A DNA stretch of 23,540 nt, taken from DATLYH01 sp035575035. Its GTDB lineage: Bacteria > Planctomycetota > Planctomycetia > Gemmatales > Gemmataceae. Below, piece by piece: positions 7,586-19,440 of this stretch. The DNA is taken from contig DATLYH010000009.1 in NCBI GenBank assembly GCA_035575035.1, positions 1 through 23,540 on the forward strand. The letters are read 5' to 3'. The translations under genes and the position numbers were made by a program. Numbering within the stretch: position 1 is the first letter of the stretch; every line of letters starts with the position of its first letter. A model generated the notes under the pieces. That model saw nothing but the letters and a program-made list of their open reading frames with translations. It was not told the DNA's origin and made no database searches.

Positions 7586-9198
7586 CCGTCCGCCGGCCGA
7601 GGGAAGCCGCGAAAGCCGCGGCAGACCGTCACCGTCCACGAAGCGACCGGCTGCCCCCGGACCCGGTAGGTCAGGACGCGCGGCTGCTCGATCCGGTCAA
7701 AGGCGGCCCGCACGAGGGGGCTGACCTCGCCGACGAGGATAAAGGTCCGGCCCGCGAAGCAGGCCGGGTCGCAGACCGGATTGGGCCGCCAGAGGTCATA
7801 CTGACTATGCCGTTCGCCTAGCGCCGGGCCGAAGGAATAGGCGGCCGGCTGACCGGCGCAGTAAAAGCCCAGCTCGCCCGGGAGCATCCAGCCGGTGCCG
7901 GCCAGCAGCGGCTCGGTCCCCTCGGCCCGCAGTTGGGCTCGCACCTGGTCGATCTCCGCCGCCAGGAAACGCCAGCCGCGCAGCCGGCAGGTCGGGTCGA
8001 GCCGTCGCAGCGGCAAGGGGTGGCGGTCGGTCGGCGGCCCGGTCAGGCGGACCAGTAACGGATATGCCAGGTCCGTCCCGTGCATGAACACATTCAGCGC
8101 CATCCCCCCAGCGCAGACCGCCGCCAGGCCCCCGACCGTCAGCCGGCGGACCCAACGCGAGGGCGACCGGAGCCGTCGCATCAGCCATCCGCCGGCCAGC
8201 ACCAGTCCCGACAGGTACGCGGTCGCCGGCCAGTTCGGCTGGATTCGGGTCTTGAGGCTGAAGGCCAGGAAGACGGCGAACATCGGCACCGACATCCACC
8301 ACAGGTAGCGCACGCTGGGGTCGGCTTCCACCGTTGGCCGGTGCGCGACCAAGGCGGCCGCCCAGGCGATGAACCAGAACCCGAGCAGCACGGCGCACTG
8401 GACGCCGACATACTCGACCGGACCAAGCCAGCGGATGGTCAGGCCGCTGCCGACGCCCGCCTGTCCACCGACGTGGCGCAGGCTGACCCAGTGGTGCTGC
8501 GCATTCCACACGACAATCGGCAAGCAGCAGACCGCAGCGATGCCTGCCATGACCCAGAATCCCGGCCGGAACAACAGCCGGCGGTGGTCCGGCGAAGTGA
8601 GCAGGAAGAGGGCGACCGACGGCAGCCACACGATCATGGTGTACTTGGCCAGGATGCCCAGGCCAACGACCAGTCCCGCGGCCGGCCAGGCCCAGGCGGC
8701 GCGGCGGCAGACGGCGTGGTGGCCCAGGACCAGCGCCCAGCCCCAGCAGCAGGCGTAGGGGGCGTCAATGGTCATGAGCGATGAGCCGGCCGAGACCAGC
8801 GGCAGCGTCAAAGCCAGTGCCACCGCCGCCCAGGCCAGTTTTTCCCGACCGAAGACCTGGACGGTGAGGACATAGACACTGACGAGAAGCAGACTGCCGC
8901 AGACGACGGCGGGCAGACGCACCGCCAGTTCTTCGCTGCCGGTCTGCTGCTGTGACCAGGCCCCGGCGACGGCACAGCCGGCCCGGATCAGGTAGGCGAC
9001 CAGCGGACCTTTGCTGTAGTAGCTCCAGTCGAGGTGGCGCGACCAGTCCCAGTAATGGGCCTCGTCGGGGGCCAGGTCGAGGGGACAGTCGGCAGCCAGG
9101 TACGCCAGCCGCAGGGCCGCGGCCGCCACGATGAGGCCAGCGGCCAGCAAGCGCCAGGGCCACCCTGCGCACGGCATGCCGTCCTTGGCAAGCGACAT
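7567..9198 (-). CDS. GT39/ArnT-like membrane glycosyltransferase
   Basis: From ATG 9198 (GAGG 9 bases upstream; a TTG five codons earlier is less likely) this encodes 543 residues. After the first membrane helix (LLAAGLIVAAAALRLAYLA) comes the diagnostic first-loop motif LAPDEAHYWDWSRHLDW followed by YYSKGPLVAYLI. The Asp-Glu pair at 45-46 is the family's catalytic or metal-binding site. About ten further hydrophobic helices follow, then a soluble C-terminal domain of about 110 residues. Enzymes of this PMT-like family move a sugar from a polyprenyl-phosphate donor to a lipid or protein on the outer face of the inner membrane. The acceptor cannot be told from sequence. It is downstream of the spoVR operon on the same strand, after a 114-base gap. 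Confidence 0.85.
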   Translation of the reverse strand: MSLAKDGMPCAGWPWRLLAAGLIVAAAALRLAYLAADCPLDLAPDEAHYWDWSRHLDWSYYSKGPLVAYLIRAGCAVAGAWSQQQTGSEELAVRLPAVVCGSLLLVSVYVLTVQVFGREKLAWAAVALALTLPLVSAGSSLMTIDAPYACCWGWALVLGHHAVCRRAAWAWPAAGLVVGLGILAKYTMIVWLPSVALFLLTSPDHRRLLFRPGFWVMAGIAAVCCLPIVVWNAQHHWVSLRHVGGQAGVGSGLTIRWLGPVEYVGVQCAVLLGFWFIAWAAALVAHRPTVEADPSVRYLWWMSVPMFAVFLAFSLKTRIQPNWPATAYLSGLVLAGGWLMRRLRSPSRWVRRLTVGGLAAVCAGGMALNVFMHGTDLAYPLLVRLTGPPTDRHPLPLRRLDPTCRLRGWRFLAAEIDQVRAQLRAEGTEPLLAGTGWMLPGELGFYCAGQPAAYSFGPALGERHSQYDLWRPNPVCDPACFAGRTFILVGEVSPLVRAAFDRIEQPRVLTYRVRGQPVASWTVTVCRGFRGFPRPADGNGGRF

Positions 9199-9271
9199 GG
9201 GCAGGTTCCTCAAGGCGAGGTCGTTGGGCCGACGGGATTCGCAAGGGGCCGGAGCAGGGGTGCGGCAAGGA

Positions 9272-9303
9272 GCCCGGCCCGGTCACCGCCGCAACCAGGC
9301 CGG
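9272..9303 (-). terminator. Possible hairpin at end of prkA-spoVR operon
   Basis: On the - strand CCCGGCC (9303-9297) and GGCCGGG (9278-9272) form a 7-bp GC stem with an 18-base loop. It begins 10 bases after the stop of the 160-residue gene. There is no T-run. It may be an attenuator or message-end structure before the glycosyltransferase gene. Confidence 0.3.
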
Positions 9304-9312
9304 GGGCGGTAG

Positions 9313-9795
9313 TCACTTGTCGGCCGTCAGGTCGAAGGCGAGCTTAGCGATGGCCTCGTGAGTCAGGGCAAAGGAGACCTGCTTGCGGCGGGCGTTCGGC
9401 GGGCGCGCCCCGTGGTAGCGGCGGACGTTGGCCTCACGGGCGCCCCGGAGCACCACCTCGTAGTAGAACAAGTCGTCGCCGCGATGGGCCGGCTCGTCAC
9501 TGCGGAGCAGGGCCTCGCCGCGCGGCAGGTCCACCTCGATGACCTTGAGCGGCTCCAACAGGCCGGTCACCCGGCGGGCGATACGGGCCGCCCAGTCGCG
9601 CAGGGACGGAGCGTCGCCGGCCGGCGGGGCCGCGCGGCGCAGCGTCATTTCCCAGACCAGGCACCCCACCTGGTCGGCGCGGTCGGCCGTCAACTCGACG
9701 GTCCAGCCGCTCTCCTGGTCGGACACGGTCAACGTTTGCCGGCCGGCGGCCTGCCAGTCAGCGAGTTTTTGGCGAAGTATGTCGTCGAGGGTCAT
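9313..9795 (-). CDS. Conserved-looking 160-residue protein of unknown function, last gene of the prkA operon
   Basis: The start ATG 9795 has GGAGGAGA in front of it and reads MTLDDILRQKLADWQAAGRQ. The gene begins 38 bases inside the 3' end of spoVR in another frame, so it is probably translationally coupled. The protein is soluble, with alternating hydrophobic strands (TLTVSDQESGWTVELTADRA, VGCLVWEMTLRR), then helix SLRDWAARIARRVTGLL and a final strand/helix (KQVSFALTHEAIAKLAFDL). No catalytic motif, signal or membrane segment is visible and I do not recognise the family. Position suggests a role with SpoVR/PrkA. An upstream-extended start would only add low-complexity residues encoded by the spoVR end. 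Confidence 0.75.
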   Translation of the reverse strand: MTLDDILRQKLADWQAAGRQTLTVSDQESGWTVELTADRADQVGCLVWEMTLRRAAPPAGDAPSLRDWAARIARRVTGLLEPLKVIEVDLPRGEALLRSDEPAHRGDDLFYYEVVLRGAREANVRRYHGARPPNARRKQVSFALTHEAIAKLAFDLTADK

Positions 9796-12514
9796 CACTG
9801 TCTCCTCCGGTTCGGATGGCGTGCTCGGCGCCGTCGAACGACAAGGTGGTCGGCTTGCCGTCAACGATCGTTTGCAGGTGGACCGGCCGGCCCCACATGA
9901 ACTGGATGTTGGCCAGCGTGTCGGCCGCCTGGTTCAACCGGAGATCGACCCCGTTGTGCTCATGGCGCAAGAGGAGCTCCCCCCGGTTGCGGTAGTTGGC
10001 GTCTACCACATAAATCCACGGTTTGCCGAAGTTTGTCAAGCTAAAGAGCAGCCGCTGCTTGATCTTGTCGAAGTCGCGCGACTCGATGACGTACTGCCCG
10101 GCCTGCTCCTGGAAGGCGTAGGAGAACATCTTGTGCTCCTGGCAGAACTCGGGCGTCAGGAACGTATCGATGAAAGTAATATCGTTGTGGATGCGGCGGA
10201 CCTCGAAGAGTTTCTGCCGGCCCAGGCCGAGCTTCTTGTCCCAGGTGCGCCGCTTTTCCAGGTCGTCGCACTCCTCGTATTCCTTGCCGAATTTCCCCGT
10301 GTTCCAGCGGTGCTCGATGTCGCGGAGAAGCTCAAGCCCCAACTTGTAGGGGTTGATGCGGCCGCCGTAGGTGGCCATGGTGCCGGAGTGATGGTCGGCA
10401 TAATCGATACATTCCCACGGCTCCAGCGTCCGCTCGGTCATGATGGTGGAGTGCCAGTAGCTGTTGTGGTTGATGAACCCCTGGGCGGCATAGCGGTGCG
10501 TCCCCTCGACGGAGATGTCGTAGACGTCCCCGCGGCATCGCGTAATCGCCACAACCTCATCGTCCCAATCTTCTTGCTTGAACCATTGATGATCCTCGAC
10601 GTACTTCCGGAGCGCCTCCTGCTTGCGGGCTAAGCCGAAGCCGATCTTCTCCAGGAAGACTTGGGCGGATCTGCCAGTGGTGTGGACGTGCCAGCAGCCA
10701 TCCTCGTGAGGCCGGCGCCGGGAAAGGATCCCAAAGTTGAGCAAGAGGAGCTGGACCAGCTTGCTCATGGATTCGCTGGAAGTCGCAAGGATCACCCCTG
10801 CCTCGCCTGCGTAGCCGTCGCAGTCGTAGTAGGCGCGCAGGAAAGCGGACACAACCGAAGCAGGCGAGCGCAAGATCACATCGGGGACGACCTTCTCCCG
10901 GGCGCAAAAACCGGTCTTGAGACCGAGGGAGGTCAGGAGGTCTTGAAGGTGCGCGGAAGTGAACCGCGCACGCCACTTTACCCCTTCCCTTTTGAGGGAA
11001 CACCGAAGACCAAACAATTCATCGGTCAGGTGTACGAACCTCTCGATCTGTTCCGTGTCGCCGCTGGTGATGTCGATCGTGCGCTTCGTCGCGCTGATGT
11101 GCCCATCGCCGATCAAGTACCCGAGGAATGCCGCAAACCGCTCATCGACGACTTCGGGCCAGCGGATCGGCTTCCGCTTGTTATACATCGACGGCTTGCT
11201 TTGCCGGTCGGCCTCGTACAGTGCCAGTGCGGCCTCGATCTGGGCTGCCGCTCGGGTCCGAAGCCCCCTGCGGTGCCGGGCGATCGTGTAGACGCTCGTC
11301 CGGGCAGCCCGGGCCACGTCCGCGATCGTCATGCGCCGTTCGGCCTGCCAGGTAAGCGGTACGGGGCGCGAAGCCCAGAGGTTTGCGCCGCCCGCTATCC
11401 TCACGCTGTCTCCGACCTTGATCTGATCGAGCCGACACCATTCGCCGTTGGACAGAAGCACGCGGTGGGTGGTTGACCCTTCGAGTTCCAGCCCGCGGCG
11501 CGTGCGAATCTTCACGGTTTCCCGGTCGGGGAAACAGGCCCAGTCGTAGACCTTGCGAGAGCCGACGCCGTCATGCACGCTCACCGGCAGGCGGGCGCTC
11601 ACAAGCTCCCCGAGCCTTACAAGTCCTAAGTCAGTATTTACCAATGAGTCGGGGTGAAGGCAGGCCCAGCCTTCGTTGAGTATCTTGGTCATCGCCTGCG
11701 GCGCGAAGTAGTACGCCTCGTCGCGGACGATGGAGAGGATGTCGCGCTGCCATCCCTTGAGCGGGGCATGCTCGATCAGGAAGAGGAGAACATCTTTCTC
11801 GGGCCGCTCGGGGAAATTGCGGGCGGTCTGCTCCTTGAGCTTCTTGCGCTCCTCCTCCTCGGCCTTGAGCAGCTCGCGCGGGTTGATGTAGTCGTCCATG
11901 TACGACTTGCTCTTGAAGCGTGTCACCCGGATCGCTTCATTCTCGTCGGGCTCCGGGTTGAAGTCGTAGCGCGACACCTCCTCGCGGCGTTTGATGGCCA
12001 CCGAGTGGACGTCGATCAGGTCGTCGATTGACATGCAGCGGTCGAGGAAGGCCTCCACTTCGTCCTCGCCGTACTTCTCGGCGTAGCGGCGGATGCGGGC
12101 GCCGTGGTTGGCCATCTCGTCCATCATCTTGCGGTTGGTGTGGGCAAAGTAGGCGTTGTTCTTGAAGAAGTCGCAGTGCCCGTACACATGCGCCATCACC
12201 AGCTTCTGATCGACGATGTGGTTGCAGCGCATCAGGTAGGCGTAGCACGGGTCGTTGTTGATCACCATCTCGTAGATCTTCGACAACCCGTACTCGTAGC
12301 TCTTCTTCAGCTCCTCGTAGGCCATACCGAACGACCAGTGCGGGTAGCGGGTCGGGAAGCCGCCGTAGGCAGCAATCTCGTTCAGGTCGTCGGCATCGAC
12401 CACCTCGAAGATCGTCTCGAAGAAGTCGAGGCCGTAAGAACGGGCGTGGGCCTCGATCTCCTCCTTCAGGGCCCGCAGGTCAGGGGGAAGGTTGGTGTTG
12501 TAGGGGATGAACAT
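9758..12514 (-). CDS. spoVR: SpoVR family protein interrupted by an intein
   Basis: This is a 918-residue precursor; removing the 400-residue intein (285-684) leaves 518 residues, the usual SpoVR/YcgB length. The N-extein carries the family signature AAYGGFPTRYPHWSFG, SYEYGLSKIYEMVINNDPCY, and VYGHCDFFKNN. The extein joint regenerates NEGWA/SYWHS, a conserved family motif. The C-extein has DYADHHSG and NPYKLGLELLRDIEHRWN. SpoVR proteins act with PrkA-type kinases and DUF444 proteins in stress or sporulation programmes; their biochemistry is poorly defined. The start ATG 12514 lies 11 bases after the DUF444 stop, and GGGAGG overlaps that stop codon. The gene's end overlaps the next gene by 38 bases. 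Function depends on splicing. Confidence 0.93.
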   Translation of the reverse strand: MFIPYNTNLPPDLRALKEEIEAHARSYGLDFFETIFEVVDADDLNEIAAYGGFPTRYPHWSFGMAYEELKKSYEYGLSKIYEMVINNDPCYAYLMRCNHIVDQKLVMAHVYGHCDFFKNNAYFAHTNRKMMDEMANHGARIRRYAEKYGEDEVEAFLDRCMSIDDLIDVHSVAIKRREEVSRYDFNPEPDENEAIRVTRFKSKSYMDDYINPRELLKAEEEERKKLKEQTARNFPERPEKDVLLFLIEHAPLKGWQRDILSIVRDEAYYFAPQAMTKILNEGWACLHPDSLVNTDLGLVRLGELVSARLPVSVHDGVGSRKVYDWACFPDRETVKIRTRRGLELEGSTTHRVLLSNGEWCRLDQIKVGDSVRIAGGANLWASRPVPLTWQAERRMTIADVARAARTSVYTIARHRRGLRTRAAAQIEAALALYEADRQSKPSMYNKRKPIRWPEVVDERFAAFLGYLIGDGHISATKRTIDITSGDTEQIERFVHLTDELFGLRCSLKREGVKWRARFTSAHLQDLLTSLGLKTGFCAREKVVPDVILRSPASVVSAFLRAYYDCDGYAGEAGVILATSSESMSKLVQLLLLNFGILSRRRPHEDGCWHVHTTGRSAQVFLEKIGFGLARKQEALRKYVEDHQWFKQEDWDDEVVAITRCRGDVYDISVEGTHRYAAQGFINHNSYWHSTIMTERTLEPWECIDYADHHSGTMATYGGRINPYKLGLELLRDIEHRWNTGKFGKEYEECDDLEKRRTWDKKLGLGRQKLFEVRRIHNDITFIDTFLTPEFCQEHKMFSYAFQEQAGQYVIESRDFDKIKQRLLFSLTNFGKPWIYVVDANYRNRGELLLRHEHNGVDLRLNQAADTLANIQFMWGRPVHLQTIVDGKPTTLSFDGAEHAIRTGGDSDDPRRHTSPKTR
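10463..11662 (-). mobile_element. Intein with LAGLIDADG endonuclease and HTH, in SpoVR
   Basis: This element is 400 residues (1,200 bases) long, from Cys 1 (TGC at 11662-11660) to His-Asn (codons ending at 10463); the next extein residue is Ser. Splicing blocks seen are A (CLHPDSLVNTDLG), B (EGSTTHRVLL, residues 61-70), and F/G (DVYDISVEGTHRYAAQGF then INHN). Two endonuclease motifs, LGYLIGDGHI (Asp 186) and YYDCDGY (Asp 282), keep their acidic residues, so cleavage may still be possible. Residues 111-133 (TIADVARAARTSVYTIARHR) read as a helix-turn-helix, encoded at 11264-11332. That could aid homing-site recognition. Family knowledge supports Cys/Ser-type protein splicing; activity is untested. 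Confidence 0.95.
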
Positions 12515-12525
12515 GGCGTCTTCGC

Positions 12526-13626
12526 TTACCTCCCGGTCCCCAGGAACTCCTTGATCGAGCCGAGGATCGCCTCGCGATCGGGAATGCGGCTAGCCACAAC
12601 GTTCTCGTGCTCGCCCACCAGTTCGTGGACGTACTCGAAGAATTCGCCGGAGCCGTAGGGGCTCTCCACCTGACCGTAGCCGAACAGGTTCACCTTCGGC
12701 AGCAGCCGCTCGGTCAGGATCTCGACGCAGTGGGGGATGTCGTCGCCCCAGTTGTCGCCGTCGGAGAAGTGGAAGGCGTAGACGTTCCACTGGTCCGGCG
12801 GGTAACGGGCGGTGACGATCTTATCGCACAGCTCATAGGCCGAGCTGATCTTGGTGCCGCCCGACTCGCGGGTGTGGTAGAAGGTGTGCTCGTCCACCTC
12901 CTGGGCCGCGGCATCGTGGATGATGTAGACCGTCTCGACCCCCTGGTAGTGGGCCTTGATCCAGGTGTCGATCCAAAACGCCTCAATGCGGACGATCTCC
13001 TTCTGTTCGTCGGTCATGGAGCCGGAGACGTCCATCATGTAGAGAATGACGGCGACACTCTCGGGCTTGTGGACTTCTTTCCAGCTGCGATACTGCTTGT
13101 CCTCACGGATGGGGATGACGATCGGCCGCTCGGGGTCGTAGATCTGGGAGGCGATCTGCCGCCGCAGGGCCCGCTTGAAGGTCCGCTTGAAGTGGCGGAG
13201 CGACTCGGGGCCGGCCTGGCGGATGCCGGTGTAGCGCTCGCGCGTGGTAATGATGTTCTTCTTGCCGCGCGGCTCGATCCGGGGCAGGGCCAACTCCTCG
13301 CCGAGGATAGCAGCCATCTCCTCCAGAGTCAGCTCGACCTCGAGGATGTGGCCGCCCGGTTGGTCGCCGGCGCCGGAGCGGTCGCCGGGCCGGGGCGGGC
13401 CGAGCGGCTGGCCGATCTCGCCATCTCCTTGGCCGACGCCCCCGGACCCCTTGGTGCCGTAGCGGAACTGGGGAATCTCGATCTGCGGCAGAGGGATACT
13501 GACAAGGTCTTTTCCCTTCTTGCCGATCAACTCGCCGCGGCTGATGTATTTCGACAGATTGCTCTTCACCTTGCCGCGGACGAGCTTGCGGAACCGCTGA
13601 TGGTCACGTTCGATTCTCTGACCCAC
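12526..13626 (-). CDS. yeaH: DUF444 protein (YeaH/YhbH family)
   Basis: The gene encodes 366 residues and starts at GTG 13626, with GGAGG 7 bases upstream. Family features are IERDHQRFRKLVRGKV at the N-terminus, a Gly/Pro-rich linker (about 56-92), RERYTGIRQ, and a von Willebrand type A domain whose MIDAS starts MMDVSGSMTDEQK (Asp 199, Ser 201, Ser 203). VYIIHDAAAQEVDEHTFY and FHFSDGDNWGDD come later. It is somewhat shorter than E. coli YeaH (about 427), mostly in the linker. Members are almost always encoded beside PrkA and SpoVR, as here. The protein is likely cytosolic and a binding partner or substrate of the kinase. Unlike both neighbours, it carries no intein. Confidence 0.93.
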   Translation of the reverse strand: MGQRIERDHQRFRKLVRGKVKSNLSKYISRGELIGKKGKDLVSIPLPQIEIPQFRYGTKGSGGVGQGDGEIGQPLGPPRPGDRSGAGDQPGGHILEVELTLEEMAAILGEELALPRIEPRGKKNIITTRERYTGIRQAGPESLRHFKRTFKRALRRQIASQIYDPERPIVIPIREDKQYRSWKEVHKPESVAVILYMMDVSGSMTDEQKEIVRIEAFWIDTWIKAHYQGVETVYIIHDAAAQEVDEHTFYHTRESGGTKISSAYELCDKIVTARYPPDQWNVYAFHFSDGDNWGDDIPHCVEILTERLLPKVNLFGYGQVESPYGSGEFFEYVHELVGEHENVVASRIPDREAILGSIKEFLGTGR

Positions 13627-13646
13627 GGCGTGCCTCCAGGGTCCGA

Positions 13647-13698
13647 GGTCAGGGGCCGGAGGTCGGCAGGCCTCTTTCCTGGCCTCTGCCCCTGGCCC
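13647..13698. repeat. Imperfect inverted TCAGGGG element between prkA and DUF444 gene
   Basis: GGTCAGGGGCCGGAGG (13647-13662) is mirrored imperfectly by CCTCTGCCCCTGGCC (13683-13697), filling most of the 74-base gap. Its core resembles the inverted element inside the second GTPase gene. It may be a dispersed repeat, and it could also stabilise the message between the two genes. Confidence 0.35.
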
Positions 13699-13700
13699 CG

Positions 13701-18257
<4,557 letters not shown>

Positions 18258-18274
18258 CGTTGTCTCCTCCCAAA

Positions 18275-18297
18275 GGCGGCGCTGGCCCGGCGCCGCC
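18275..18297 (-). promoter_or_regulatory. GC hairpin next to the prkA ribosome binding site
   Basis: GGCGGCGC (18275-18282) and GCGCCGCC (18290-18297) form an 8-bp all-GC stem with a 7-base loop. On the prkA message it ends just upstream of GGAGGAGA. It could modulate message stability or ribosome access. The stem does not itself include the Shine-Dalgarno. Confidence 0.4.
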
Positions 18298-18726
18298 GAA
18301 GAGAATGCTGGTTGTCAAGATTTCAAAGTTCGGACAGTCGGCCGCGACCACGGGAGAGGGAGTCGCACACTCCGGTGAAAGGCGCCCCCTTCGAGCGGGA
18401 AGGCGGTGAGGTTGCAGCGCGAGCCCCGGTTCCGTAATGCGAATAGGAATGAAGGTGCGAGGAATTCGTCAGGGGGAAATCACGGCCCAACCCCCAAGCA
18501 ACCGGGTGGGCGCGTTTGTCAGGGGGTCTTCACGCCCAGGGCCCCTTCCTGCTCGCTTTCGGCCGCCTGTCCATTTTAGCGAGGCCCAGCCAACGGGTCA
18601 AACCACGCTGGCATTGCGGCCACCTCGCCCGTCCGGCCGCGCCGCCGGACCTGCGCGCCGCGCCGCGGGCCGGCGCCCTCCTCCTAGTAACTCCTAACTA
18701 GTGAAAGTCTAGAACGCACCGGTCTT

Positions 18727-18765
18727 GCGCCGATTGGTATTGCGAAAAATGTACCAATTTGGCGC
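18727..18765. promoter_or_regulatory. Long inverted repeat in the divergent intergenic region
   Basis: GCGCC-G-ATTGGTA (18727-18739) is mirrored by TACCAAT-TT-GGCGC (18752-18765) around a 12-base centre. Twelve bases per arm are paired, with one small bulge. It is an AT-rich patch in a GC-rich region, between divergent genes. It could be an operator for a dimeric regulator. TTTT directly after it on the + strand also allows a weak terminator reading. Confidence 0.45.
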
Positions 18766-18975
18766 TTTTACCGCTTATAGAAGGATACGATGCCCGGCCG
18801 GGGTACTGTCAAGACCGGTTTGCCGCGCCGGCCCCTTCCCGCGCTCCGTTATACTGGGGGAGCGGCACCGGTTGCTCTGGACCGAGCCGGGCGGTTCGTG
18901 CTAAACCCTTCCCTGGAAAGCCCTGCCCCGCGGGGCCCGGAGCCATCGGCCCAGATTGGAGGAAGGAGAAGAGCG

Positions 18976-19362
18976 ATGCGGAACCTGCTGGCGTTCACCG
19001 CCGCGCTGGCCCTGACCGTTGCCGGTGTCGGGCTGTACCTGGACTGGTACCGGGTCCGGACCACCTCGCCCGGCGCGGGGCGCCGCACCGTGAACATCGA
19101 CATCAACACCGAGAAAATCAGCGACGATTTGCGCGAAGGGGGAGAGTATCTTCTCGAACAAGGCGGCGAGAAGATTCAGGAAATCCTGGAGCGGCGCCGC
19201 CGGTCGGAAGCCGAACCGCAGAGGGCGGAAGGGACCACAGGAACAAAAGGGACAGCCGGGGGACCGGACAGCCCGCCGCCCCCCAAACGCCCCTCGCCCC
19301 CCACGCCGGACGACGGGCCGCGGCGCACCGGGACAGTGCTGCCTCCTTTCATTGTGCCCTGA
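18976..19362 (+). CDS. Small membrane-anchored protein, function unknown
   Basis: The gene encodes 128 residues from ATG 18976, with GGAGGAAGGAGAAG directly upstream; a longer frame from 18790 lacks a ribosome site. MRNLLAFTAALALTVAGVGL is a single uncleaved anchor or signal segment, followed by YLDWYRVRTT. A short conserved-looking strand and helix follow (TVNIDINTEKISDDLREGGE, LEQGGEKIQEILERRRR). The last 55 residues are disordered, rich in P, G, T and R. The likely topology is N-terminal anchor with the rest outside the cytoplasm. No family is recognised. A good terminator candidate follows. Confidence 0.65.
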   Translation: MRNLLAFTAALALTVAGVGLYLDWYRVRTTSPGAGRRTVNIDINTEKISDDLREGGEYLLEQGGEKIQEILERRRRSEAEPQRAEGTTGTKGTAGGPDSPPPPKRPSPPTPDDGPRRTGTVLPPFIVP

Positions 19363-19390
19363 CCAAATTTTTCTCGCCTCAACCGGCGCG

Positions 19391-19430
19391 GGGCCGGCCC
19401 CTGTGGGGCCAGCCCATGTTTCCTTTTCTT
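19391..19430 (+). terminator. Intrinsic terminator candidate
   Basis: GGGC-C-GGCCCC, loop TGT, GGGGCC-A-GCCC (19391-19415) forms a ten-pair stem with one mismatch. It is followed by a pyrimidine run, TTTCCTTTTCTT, to 19430. It lies 28 bases after the small gene's stop and before the converging UPF0261 gene. Confidence 0.5.
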
Positions 19431-19440
19431 AGCGCCGGTA

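Larger units (their letters stand above)
18258..18975. other. Intergenic region between divergent prkA operon and small anchored-protein gene
   Basis: This is a gap of 718 bases without a credible gene. It holds the prkA 5' leader hairpin, a TTGACA-like box on the - strand (18318-18313) without a matching -10 box, two TCAGGGGG copies near 18470 and 18518, a very GC-rich stretch near 18620-18680, and a long inverted repeat at 18727-18765. Divergent promoters for prkA and the small + gene must lie here. I could not place them confidently. Confidence 0.6.

Noticed and set aside
18290..18318. TTGACA box as a full sigma-70 promoter for prkA
   Set aside because: At 17-bp spacing the -10 position reads CGGCGC, so no promoter is called.
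18437..18697. 86-codon open frame in the prkA upstream gap
   Set aside because: Arg/Pro/Gly-rich, no ribosome site, no motif; typical random GC-rich frame.
18790..18975. Longer start for the small anchored protein
   Set aside because: The 62 added residues lack a ribosome site and would bury the membrane anchor; ATG 18976 has a strong Shine-Dalgarno.
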